Assembly: GCA_018896355.1 (NCBI GenBank)
Contig: JAHIMW010000088.1
Coordinates: forward strand, 1-43,562
Origin: Pseudomonadota bacterium
GTDB taxonomy: Bacteria; Desulfobacterota; Syntrophia; Syntrophales; UBA5619
Length of the DNA stretch: 43,562 nucleotides
Reading direction: 5' to 3'
The translations under genes and the position numbers were made by a program. Shown one piece after another: positions 18,161-25,730 of this stretch. A model generated the notes under the pieces. The model was not told the origin of the DNA, did no database searches, and saw only the letters and a program-made list of their open reading frames with translations. The number at the start of each line of letters is the position of its first letter. The stretch's first letter is position 1.

Positions 18161-18208
18161 GGCAATACCTCGTTTTTCAAATACTTAATATCGGTTCCGC
18201 CTCACCCT

Positions 18209-19405
18209 CTATTTTTTCCAGGCGGCCAGATCATTGGCCGTCCAATCCTGCAGCTTGATGTAGCTCCCGCCGGGACCGCATTTATGAATCATGATTGAAT
18301 CGGTCCCCTGATGCTGTTTTTCCGACCAGTTGATCTTCGGGCCGATGGTCTGATACCCGGTGAGGGAGTTCAGCGCCTTCAATAAAGCGTCGGTGCTCAG
18401 GTTCCGCCCGACCCTCTTTAAGGCCTCAACCAGGGGATCGGCAAAGATGATCCCGGCATAATAGAAGACTCCCCATCGTTCCTCGGGGGCCAGTCTCTTG
18501 GCGGCTTCCCGATATTTGACCATCAAGGGGTGTTTGGAATCCGGAATATCTCCGACGGCGCCGGTGATCACGCCTTCCCAGAGGCCGCCCGATATCTTGT
18601 TCATCAAGGGATAATCGGAGAGGGTGTGGGAAGAGACCCATTGGGGTTTGAAGCCTATGGTCGCGCTCGTTTTCAGGGCGATGACGGCTATGGTGGGGCT
18701 GACATACAAAATGACCGCTTCGGCCCCGGAGTTTTTCAGCCTCAGCACCTGTGAAGCCATATCCTTCTCGGTCGGCTCCACCGGTATTTCGGCGACGAGA
18801 CCCATTTTGTAGGCGGCAAGACGCTGCTTTACCCCTTCCAGACCAGCCTTACCGTAAACATCATTCTGATAAAGGATGCCGATTTTTCTCGTGTTCAGCT
18901 TGTCAACGACATATTTTGCCAGGAGGCTCCCCTCATCCGCATAAAGGGTGTTCACCGCAAATAGATAAGGTTTTGCAGGAAAAACATACTCATCGACGGC
19001 CCCCACCGGACCCACCCAGATGACCTTGTTCTCCGCCAGGTAATCCTTTACGGCCAAACCTGACGCGGTGCCCACACCACCCACAAATGCCAAGACGCCG
19101 GCCCGCTCCACCAGTTCCTTCACCACGCCGACGGTCTGGGCGGGGTTGTACATGTCGTCCCGGATGAAATATTTGATCTTCCGGCCGTGGATGCCGCCCT
19201 CCTCGTTGACGATATCGAACAGCAACTTGCTTCCCCGGGCTACCGACCCCCAGGGCGCCGCGGGACCGGTCTGGGGTCCCCACTGGCCTATGCGTATTTC
19301 GTTGTCGTCAAAACCCGCAGGCATCGCCGCCTGCGCCATACCGGCAACGGTCAGGACCGCCAGCGCCGCGACGAAAAAGAACGGCACTTTCTTTCTCAAA
19401 GTCAT
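18209..19405 (-). CDS. Liv-type periplasmic substrate-binding protein, copy 2
   Basis: This 398-residue protein is the same length as its paralogue at 14741-15937. It has a signal peptide (TLRKKVPFFFVAALAVLTVAGMAQA) and the same mature start (AMPAGFDDNEIRIGQWG). The first 67 mature residues are identical to copy 1. After that they diverge, notably around residues 100-160 and 240-290, the regions that usually shape the ligand cleft, so ligand range may differ. The ATG at 19405 has GGAG seven bases upstream; an in-frame TTG six codons earlier overlaps the ribosome site and is rejected. It is the first gene of the liv operon, behind a long leader with a MITE-like element and a promoter at 19763-19791. 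Confidence 0.9.
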   Translation of the reverse strand: MTLRKKVPFFFVAALAVLTVAGMAQAAMPAGFDDNEIRIGQWGPQTGPAAPWGSVARGSKLLFDIVNEEGGIHGRKIKYFIRDDMYNPAQTVGVVKELVERAGVLAFVGGVGTASGLAVKDYLAENKVIWVGPVGAVDEYVFPAKPYLFAVNTLYADEGSLLAKYVVDKLNTRKIGILYQNDVYGKAGLEGVKQRLAAYKMGLVAEIPVEPTEKDMASQVLRLKNSGAEAVILYVSPTIAVIALKTSATIGFKPQWVSSHTLSDYPLMNKISGGLWEGVITGAVGDIPDSKHPLMVKYREAAKRLAPEERWGVFYYAGIIFADPLVEALKRVGRNLSTDALLKALNSLTGYQTIGPKINWSEKQHQGTDSIMIHKCGPGGSYIKLQDWTANDLAAWKK

Positions 19406-19443
19406 GGCCCCTCTCCTTTTCAATAGTCATTCCGTTTTATCGG

Positions 19444-19612
19444 TTGAGGCTCTTGCAAAACTCTTCAAAATAGGTTCCCCCTCCCTTGACGGGAGGGGGT
19501 TAGGGGGTGGGTGAAATTGCAATACGCTGATTTCATGGCAACCTCCCCCCCCACCCTAACCCTCCCCCGCCAGGGGGGGAGGGGATTTGTTGGTACTTTT
19601 GCAATTACCTCG
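19444..19612. repeat. MITE-like palindromic element, copy in the liv leader
   Basis: It has the same structure and orientation as 12906-13069: TTGAGG..TTGCAAAA on the left, TTTTGCAA..ACCTC on the right, with two opposed GC-rich hairpins inside. By eye the two copies are about 90% identical. This copy lies 38 bases upstream of the first liv gene and downstream of its predicted promoter, so it would be transcribed as part of the 5' leader. No ORF is carried. Confidence 0.8.
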
Positions 19613-19762
19613 GGTGAATAAACTCTCTGATGCCTGCGAAATTTCCGGTACCTTTGCAAGAACACTCGACGGCCGGGCATGGTTTGCCTGCGGCAAATTA
19701 GATATGCCTGGCGGGATGGAAAGGCGCCGCCGCCGGCCAATCCCTCCCGGTAACGAGACCGC

Positions 19763-19791
19763 TTTCTAACAAGCTTTCCGGCGCCTGTCAA
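19763..19791 (-). promoter_or_regulatory. Sigma-70-type promoter for the liv operon
   Basis: On the minus strand a perfect TTGACA (19786-19791) is 17 bases from TAGAAA (19763-19768). The expected start near 19756 gives a leader of about 350 bases that includes the repeat at 19444-19612. It is nearly back to back with the divergent promoter at 19813-19842, so one regulator could serve both. Confidence 0.7.
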
Positions 19792-19812
19792 GAAATATTG
19801 CGGTTTATTACC

Positions 19813-19842
19813 TTGACTTTGGATGCGCCTCCCCACTATATA
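19813..19842 (+). promoter_or_regulatory. Sigma-70-type promoter for the glcD-like gene
   Basis: TTGACT (19813-19818) and TATATA (19837-19842) are spaced by 18 bases. The start point would be near 19849, giving a leader of about 65 bases before the GTG at 19914. Confidence 0.65.
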
Positions 19843-19913
19843 TTTCCGCATTGCCGAACGGTTCGAGTCGCTCCACAGAACCCGAAAGAGAGCCCCGTGG
19901 GCGGAGGTATGCC

Positions 19914-21341
19914 GTGCTGAACAAAACCGTCATCGATCATCTCCGGCAGAAGGTCGGCGCCGGAAACGTCTACCATGAAAGAGAGGATCTCCTCGTCTAC
20001 GGTTATGACGCCACACCGGAAATCGCCGGGTTTCCCGACGTGGCCGTCTTTCCGCAGAACCGGGAGGGCTTGCAGGCCGCCCTGGAGGTGAGCCGCCGGG
20101 AGGGTCTTGCCGTCACCCCCCGCGGCGCCGCAACCGGCCTCTCCGGAGGCAGCACCCCCTTCCGGGGAGGAATGGTCCTCGGCCTCACCCGGATGAACCG
20201 TATTCGGGAGATCGATGAGGAGAATCTGACCATGACCGCCGAAGCGGGTGTCATCACGGTAGATCTCTTCAATGCCGCGGCGGAAAAGGGTCTCTTCTAC
20301 CCGCCCGACCCCGGCTCCCAGAACGTATCGACGCTCGGCGGCAACGTCGCCGAGAACGCGGGCGGCCTCCGGGGCCTCAAATACGGCGTAACGCGGAACT
20401 ATGTCATGGCCCTCTCCGGATTCCTCTACGACGGCACGGAATTTCACGCCGGAAACAAATGCGTCAAGGATGTGGCCGGCTATTCGCTGCGCGACCTGCT
20501 GGTCGGCAGCGAGGGGACGCTCGGCATCATCACCGAGGTGACTGTCCGTCTGATCAACCCGCCGCAGGACAAGCGGACGCTTCTCGCCTATTTCCGGGAT
20601 ATCCGGACCGCCGGTGAGGCGGTTTCCAAAATCATCGCCGCGCGGATCATCCCCGCAACCCTCGAAATCATGGACAAAACGACGATCAACTGCGTGGAGG
20701 ACTACGCCCGGATCGGCCTCCCCCGCGAGATGGGCGCGCTGCTGCTGATCGAGGTGGACGGCCACCCCGCGGTCGTCGCCGAGGAGGCGGAAGGGGTCCG
20801 GAAGATCCTCGAGGAGGTCCGGGCGGACGTGATTCGCCAGGCCGCCAATACCCAGGAGGCCTTGCAGCTCGCCGCCGCGAGGCGGACCGCCCTCTCGGCC
20901 GTCGCCCGCGTCTCCCCGACCACCATCCTCGAGGATACGACCGTGCCAAGGAGCCGCCTCGCCGAAACCTTCGCCGAGATCGAGCGCCTCAGCGAGAAAT
21001 ACGGGATCCGCGTCGCCACCTTCGGCCACGCCGGCGACGGCAACCTCCATCCGACGGCGGTGACCGACGAACGGAACCTGGAGGAGGTCGCCCGGGTCCA
21101 CGCCTTCTTCTCCGATCTCTACGAAAAGGTGCTTTCCATGGGAGGCACCGTTTCCGGGGAGCACGGGATCGGCATCGCCAAGAAGGGCTACCTGCTGCGC
21201 CAGTTCGGCGAGGGGGGCATCGGCGTCATGCGCCGGATCAAGCACGCCTTCGACCCGGACGGCCGCCTCAACCCGGGGAAGATCTTCCTCGATGAAGGGG
21301 TTCCGGCGGAAATGCAGACTCCGGGAGGAACCGATGGCTGA
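19914..21341 (+). CDS. glcD: FAD-linked 2-hydroxyacid dehydrogenase subunit (GlcD-like)
   Basis: The 475-residue flavoprotein has the FAD-binding type 4 (PCMH) domain with PRGAATGLSGGSTP and DPGSQNVSTLGGNVAENAGG. The C-terminal FAD-oxidase domain has FGHAGDGNLHP and SGEHGIGIAKKGYL, which hold conserved His residues. Such enzymes oxidise glycolate or D-lactate and pass electrons to an Fe-S partner. I chose the GTG at 19914 because GGAGG lies six bases upstream; a longer upstream reading begins before any ribosome site. It overlaps the GlcF-like gene by eight bases. The true substrate is open: in syntrophs GlcD/GlcF-like pairs may also act with other electron carriers. Confidence 0.9.
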   Translation: MLNKTVIDHLRQKVGAGNVYHEREDLLVYGYDATPEIAGFPDVAVFPQNREGLQAALEVSRREGLAVTPRGAATGLSGGSTPFRGGMVLGLTRMNRIREIDEENLTMTAEAGVITVDLFNAAAEKGLFYPPDPGSQNVSTLGGNVAENAGGLRGLKYGVTRNYVMALSGFLYDGTEFHAGNKCVKDVAGYSLRDLLVGSEGTLGIITEVTVRLINPPQDKRTLLAYFRDIRTAGEAVSKIIAARIIPATLEIMDKTTINCVEDYARIGLPREMGALLLIEVDGHPAVVAEEAEGVRKILEEVRADVIRQAANTQEALQLAAARRTALSAVARVSPTTILEDTTVPRSRLAETFAEIERLSEKYGIRVATFGHAGDGNLHPTAVTDERNLEEVARVHAFFSDLYEKVLSMGGTVSGEHGIGIAKKGYLLRQFGEGGIGVMRRIKHAFDPDGRLNPGKIFLDEGVPAEMQTPGGTDG

Positions 21342-22635
21342 GCCATGCCCGGCGGGCCATTTCCATCCTAAGGACGCCCCGGATTACGAATCCATTCTCC
21401 AGTGCATGCGCTGCGGCTTCTGCCTCGCGGTCTGCCCCACCTACGCGCTGACGAACCGGGAAAGATCGAGCCCCCGGGGCCGGGCGGCCCTTGCCCGCGC
21501 CGTAGCGGAGGGAAATCTGGAATTCACCGCCGCCGTCCGGGACGAGTCCTTTTTCTGCCTCGACTGCAAGGCCTGCTCCACCGCGTGCCCGTCGGGGGTC
21601 CGCGTCGGAACGATCATGGAGTTCTGCCGGAGCCAGGCGCAGGTTTTCCACCCCCCTTCCCTCCCCGCCGGGATGCTGCGGGATTTTATCCTGAAGCGGA
21701 TGCTCCCCTCCCCCGCTCTGTTGGAAACCTCCATGCTGCCCGCCCGCCTCTACCAGCGCCTCGGTCTCCAGTGGGTGGTCCGCCATCTCCGGATCAACCG
21801 GTTCCTGCCCCCCACCCTCGCCAAAATGGAGGGGATCCTTCCGATACTGACCCCTCCGCTGCGCTTGGAGATCCCGGAGATGATCCCCGCGCTGGGGGAA
21901 AAACGGGGCCGCGTCGGCTTTTTCCTCGGCTGCGCGATGAGCCTGGTCTTCCCGGAGGTCTCCCGCCAGACGGCCCGCATCCTCTCCCAGCAGGGTTTCG
22001 ATGTCGTCACACCGAGGGAGGTCAAGTGCTGCGGGGCGCCCCATCTGGCCGAAGGGGAGCGCGAAACCGCCCGGCGTCTCGCCCGGATCAACATCGACCT
22101 TTTCCTCTCGCTGGAGGTCGATTTCATCGTGACCGACTGCGCCGGCTGCGGCTGTGCGCTCAAGGAATACGAGGAGCTGTTGGAAGGACCCGGCGATCAT
22201 GAACGGGTCGGCCGTTTCCGGGCGAAGATCCGCGACATCTCCGAATTCCTTTCGGAGGCGGGCATCAGGACCGAGGGGCTCCGTCCGGTGCCGCTGACCG
22301 TCACCTACCACGAGCCCTGCCACCTCGTCCACGGCCAGGGCCTTTCCGGCCCGCCGCGCCAGGTGATCCGGGCGATCCCCGGGGTCGAACTGCGGGAGAT
22401 GAAGGAATCGAACTGGTGCTGCGGCATGGCGGGTTCTTTCGCGCTCAAGGAGTTGGAGACGAGTCGCCGTATTCTCGAGAGGAAACTCGCCCATGTCCGA
22501 GCCACCGGCGCCGACGCCCTCGTCACGGCGAACCCCGGCTGCCACCTCCAGCTCGCCTGGGGCGTCCGGGAGTTGGGCATGAAACAGTCCGTCCTGCACA
22601 TCGTGGAACTCCTGGGAAAGGCCCTTCCGCAATGA
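21334..22635 (+). CDS. glcF: Fe-S subunit with CCG domains (GlcF-like)
   Basis: The 433-residue protein has two 4Fe-4S motifs, C24/27/30/34 (CMRCGFCLAVCP) and C75/78/81/85 (CLDCKACSTACP). Two cysteine-rich CCG domains follow (EVKCCGAPHL and SNWCCGMAGSF), as in GlcF and heterodisulfide reductase HdrD-type subunits. It accepts electrons from the flavoprotein encoded just upstream and passes them to quinone or another carrier. There is no heme or membrane segment of its own. The ATG at 21334 has GGGAGGA three to four bases before it and starts inside the end of the glcD-like gene, so the two are coupled. It ends in an ATGA overlap with a small ORF. Confidence 0.9.
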   Translation: MAEPCPAGHFHPKDAPDYESILQCMRCGFCLAVCPTYALTNRERSSPRGRAALARAVAEGNLEFTAAVRDESFFCLDCKACSTACPSGVRVGTIMEFCRSQAQVFHPPSLPAGMLRDFILKRMLPSPALLETSMLPARLYQRLGLQWVVRHLRINRFLPPTLAKMEGILPILTPPLRLEIPEMIPALGEKRGRVGFFLGCAMSLVFPEVSRQTARILSQQGFDVVTPREVKCCGAPHLAEGERETARRLARINIDLFLSLEVDFIVTDCAGCGCALKEYEELLEGPGDHERVGRFRAKIRDISEFLSEAGIRTEGLRPVPLTVTYHEPCHLVHGQGLSGPPRQVIRAIPGVELREMKESNWCCGMAGSFALKELETSRRILERKLAHVRATGADALVTANPGCHLQLAWGVRELGMKQSVLHIVELLGKALPQ

Positions 22636-22808
22636 ACGACAACAGGAAAGCCCCGGAAAAGATCGCCGTCCGTCCCGACGCGCAAAGCGATTCTCGTTCC
22701 GGCAACGGGCCGAGGAGATGCTTTCGGGATGACGGGAGAAGCTCTCCCCGCAGGCCGGTCGAACCATGGCGGCGTGCGCCTCGCAACGTCGGGAGGGACA
22801 GGAATTGA
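22632..22808 (+). CDS. Possible small coupled ORF, Arg-rich, function unknown
   Basis: A 58-codon ORF begins in an ATGA overlap with the GlcF-like stop and ends in a TTGA overlap with the start of the MazG fusion gene. It fills the gap exactly, and coupling of this kind is used elsewhere in the window. The product is very basic and low in hydrophobic residues (14 Arg, many Ser/Pro), with no recognised domain. Against it, the composition is what random GC-rich DNA in this frame would give, and no strong ribosome site precedes it. It may be a real small protein, a decayed gene or chance. Confidence 0.3.
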   Translation: MNDNRKAPEKIAVRPDAQSDSRSGNGPRRCFRDDGRSSPRRPVEPWRRAPRNVGRDRN

Positions 22809-24136
22809 AATCATCCGCCAACGTTGAAACGAAATTCCGGGAACTGCTCGACCTCGTCGAAAAGCTGCGCTCACCCGACGGCTGCCCCTGGGACCGGGCG
22901 CAGAAGAAGGGCGATATCGGCCGCTATCTGATGGAAGAGGCCTATGAGGTTCTCGAGGCGTTGGAGGGCTCCTCGCCGGAGAACGTACAGGAGGAGCTCG
23001 GCGATCTCCTATTCCAGATCCTCTTTCTCGCCCAGATGGCGGAAGAGGCGGGTGAATTCGACATCGCGGCCGTTCTCGGTGGGATTACTGAAAAGATGAT
23101 CCGCCGCCATCCGCATGTCTTCGGCGACACCACGGTCGAGGGCGTCGAGGAGGTCCGCACAAACTGGGAGCGGATCAAGACGGAGGTGGAACACAAGGGA
23201 GATAAGGGGTCCCCCATCTGCGACGGCATCCCCCGTTCCCTCTCCACGCTGGTGCGGGCGCAGCGGATCACCGCCCGGACCGCGGAGGCCGGATTCGACT
23301 GGCCCGACACCGCCGGGGTGCTGGACAAAGTCGAGGAGGAACTCGCCGAATTGCGCGCCGCACTGGAAGCGAAAGACCCGAAACGGATGCAGGACGAGGC
23401 GGGCGACCTCCTGTTCACGCTGGTTAACCTCTGCCGTTTTGCCAAGGTGGATGCGGAAACGGCGCTCCGCTCTTCAATGCGGAAATTCATCAACCGCTTT
23501 TCCCATATCGAACGGGAACTGGCCGCACGCGGAAAGGCCCCCAAAGGCTCTTCGCCGGCCGAGATGGACCGGATCTGGGAGGAAGCCAAGAAAAACGAAA
23601 GGAACAGTATGCTGGAACTGATGAGAAAAAGAAGAAGCGTCCGAAAATTCAAGAAGGATCGAATTGCCCAGACCGCAATGGATGATCTAAAGGAAGCGGC
23701 ATTGCGGTCTCCCTCTTCACGGGGAAACAGACCATGGAAATTTTTCTTCGTGCAGGATGCCGAGGTTATCACGAGACTGTCCCGCTGCAAGGAAAGCGGA
23801 TCCGCTTTCCTGAAAGACGCTTCTCTTGCGGTGGTGGTTTGCGGCGATGAAACCGTATCCGACGTATGGATCGAGGATTGTTCCATCGCCGCGATTATCG
23901 TGCACCTGGCCGCCGAAAGCCTGGGTCTGGGGAGCTGCTGGATCCAGGTAAGAAACCGGAGACACAACGCCGAATCGACCTCCGAGGATTACGTACGAAA
24001 CATCCTGGGTATCGCCTATCCGTTCAGGGTTTTATCCATAATCGCCATCGGACTTCCGGATGAGATCAAGGCGGGCCATCCCTACGAGAGCCTCGATCAT
24101 GGGAAAGTTGATGCGCCCGTACTTCCTCCTACGTAA
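22805..24136 (+). CDS. mazG: MazG NTP pyrophosphohydrolase fused to a nitroreductase
   Basis: The 443-residue ORF has two parts. Residues 1 to about 262 are a full MazG: LRSPDGCPWDRAQ, then metal-binding EEAYEVLEALE and EELGDLLFQILFLAQ, and a second copy with VEEELAELRAALE and DEAGDLLFTLVNL. It hydrolyses NTPs to NMP and pyrophosphate. Residues 269-443 are a small FMN nitroreductase domain (LMRKRRSVRKFKKD, SPSSRGNRPWKFFFVQD, and a GLGSCW segment). No stop or frameshift separates them. An internal ATG (23609) with AAAGGA 5 bases upstream could also give a free nitroreductase. The start is taken as TTG (22805), which has GGGAGGG seven bases upstream; an ATG at 22766 has no ribosome site. Confidence 0.85.
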   Translation: MKSSANVETKFRELLDLVEKLRSPDGCPWDRAQKKGDIGRYLMEEAYEVLEALEGSSPENVQEELGDLLFQILFLAQMAEEAGEFDIAAVLGGITEKMIRRHPHVFGDTTVEGVEEVRTNWERIKTEVEHKGDKGSPICDGIPRSLSTLVRAQRITARTAEAGFDWPDTAGVLDKVEEELAELRAALEAKDPKRMQDEAGDLLFTLVNLCRFAKVDAETALRSSMRKFINRFSHIERELAARGKAPKGSSPAEMDRIWEEAKKNERNSMLELMRKRRSVRKFKKDRIAQTAMDDLKEAALRSPSSRGNRPWKFFFVQDAEVITRLSRCKESGSAFLKDASLAVVVCGDETVSDVWIEDCSIAAIIVHLAAESLGLGSCWIQVRNRRHNAESTSEDYVRNILGIAYPFRVLSIIAIGLPDEIKAGHPYESLDHGKVDAPVLPPT

Positions 24137-24202
24137 TCAGGCAGAGCCAGGGAAAGTTGATGCTTTCAGATGGGAAACAGCATCTGATGGCCGATATTAT
24201 AT

Positions 24203-24231
24203 TTGACATCTCAATGAGTATCCTGTAGCGT
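24203..24231 (+). promoter_or_regulatory. Possible sigma-70-type promoter for the SPOR protein gene
   Basis: A perfect TTGACA (24203-24208) is followed after 17 bases by TAGCGT (24226-24231), a weak -10. It is in an AT-rich gap and about 75 bases before the GTG at 24309. Confidence 0.45.
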
Positions 24232-24308
24232 TTGAGCGCCAGATACATCTCATATACGACCCTCCTTTCTTTTCAGTCGGCACCATTTGTCATCATAAGG
24301 GGCGTCAG

Positions 24309-25370
24309 GTGAAAGATCTATACAAGACAAATCCAGAACTGATCGATGAGATATCTGCCTTAATGCAGAAAATCCAGGAACTGAAAAACTCGGATTCAGA
24401 GCACAAGCGGGCGGAGGTTGCCTGCGATATTGCGGAAGATCCGGCTCCCTATTACAAAATTCTTCAGATCAATCCCAACGTTTCCTTATTGGACATCCAG
24501 CTCGCCTTTGAAAAAATGACCAGCGCTTTGGATCCTGAACGTTACCCTCATGTTCCATCCTGGAAAAAAACTTCAACGGAAAAGCTGAAGGAAATCAAGA
24601 GTGCCTATGAGAAGCTTTTGCTTCTGCACGCGGCCCGTGAGACAGCCGATCCTGAAGATTTAACCCATCCGCCCCTATCAACGGCGCTCCTATCTGTCCC
24701 CGTAAACCCCGATCAGGAAGAAACGGCGCCTGTCAAAGCGAACGTCAACGTGCTTCCCGGATCGCCATTTAAACATCGCCCGTGGCTGCTCGCCTCAGGC
24801 GCCCTCATCGCGATCATTCTGCTCCTGGTTTTCTTGTGGCCAACTCTTTATTACTACGAGACCATCCGGCTGGGAGGCAAGGATTATCCGCTCCGCATCA
24901 ACAGACTGACCGCCCTTACTCAATATTTTGATGGTCGGCAGTGGCTTGAACCACCCCTTCGCGTTGAGACGCCGCACAATGTCCCCCCCGGGATAGCGTT
25001 GCCCCCTTTGCTTGATCAACCGACCGGGGCTGGGATCCGGAACGAACCAAAGACATCCCCGCCTCCCCTGGCAAAGCAGGAGATCACGCCCCCGGATCGA
25101 ATCAGCGTTAAAACAAAGACCGGCGGACCGTACAGCATCCAGGTCAGCGCCTATCAGGAAAAAAACAAGGCAGAAGCCTTGGCAAAGGAAATACAGGCTA
25201 AGAAGTTTGCGGGTCGGGTGGAAGAGGTTTATATCCAAGGCAAGGGCCAATGGTATCGGGTTCTGCTTGGTCAATTTGAAAACCGTGCCGCCGCTCTCCA
25301 GTATCTCAAGGATCATCAGATTGGAGAAACTTATCCCGGATGTTTTATTCAGAAATCCATCATCCAATGA
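24309..25370 (+). CDS. Membrane protein with J-like domain, one TM helix and SPOR domain
   Basis: The 353-residue protein has three parts. About residues 46-103 resemble a J domain (YYKILQINPNVSLLDIQLAF, later KLKEIKSAYEKLL), but the HPD motif is absent; the spot reads ALDPERY. One membrane helix lies near 159-181 (PWLLASGALIAIILLLVFLW). After a Pro-rich linker, about residues 274-350 form a SPOR domain (YSIQVSAYQEKNKAEALAKE, YRVLLGQFENRAAALQYL). SPOR domains bind denuded peptidoglycan at division sites, so the C-terminus should be periplasmic. A GTG start with AAGGGG six bases upstream is used. Codon use and base content are more AT-rich than neighbours. Function beyond a cell-wall link is unknown. 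Confidence 0.8.
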   Translation: MKDLYKTNPELIDEISALMQKIQELKNSDSEHKRAEVACDIAEDPAPYYKILQINPNVSLLDIQLAFEKMTSALDPERYPHVPSWKKTSTEKLKEIKSAYEKLLLLHAARETADPEDLTHPPLSTALLSVPVNPDQEETAPVKANVNVLPGSPFKHRPWLLASGALIAIILLLVFLWPTLYYYETIRLGGKDYPLRINRLTALTQYFDGRQWLEPPLRVETPHNVPPGIALPPLLDQPTGAGIRNEPKTSPPPLAKQEITPPDRISVKTKTGGPYSIQVSAYQEKNKAEALAKEIQAKKFAGRVEEVYIQGKGQWYRVLLGQFENRAAALQYLKDHQIGETYPGCFIQKSIIQ

Positions 25371-25730
25371 ACCTCCCCGCCGCAAGCAGCGGGGTATCTT
25401 CACCGGAGTCATGATTCTTTCGCCGCAAGCGGCGGGGAATTTACCCTGAGAGATTAATATGAGGCTCGGTCGCGGCCTGAACGCACCGGGCAGTGGTTCA
25501 GAAGCGAACATTTTGCCGACCGGATTGAAAGCCGGCAATCCGAAATGCTGTCGCCATAAAATAACTGCTTATCCTAACATCAATTCCAGATCAAAAACCA
25601 TTGAGTTGCTCTCTCATCCAGCAAGATACGTGGATTTCACTCTTTTACGTAGCATATTGCAAGAATGGTTGACTTTCCATCCTGTTTCTGATTATGTGCC
25701 TCAGATTTCGCGGGGATGGGGTTGGTCTTA
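25371..25730. other. Gene-free stretch with two related hairpins
   Basis: Two related palindromes of the form GCCGCAAGC-GCGG occur at 25375-25394 (CCCCGCCGC-AA-GCAGCGGGG, one mismatch) and 25421-25434 (CGCCGC-AA-GCGGCG, perfect). They directly follow the SPOR gene; no T-run follows either. A third inverted repeat CGGATTG-N8-CAATCCG lies at 25521-25542. An ATG-led reading at 25459-25731 shows no recognisable protein. The rest is AT-rich and holds the queA start region. Confidence 0.55.
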
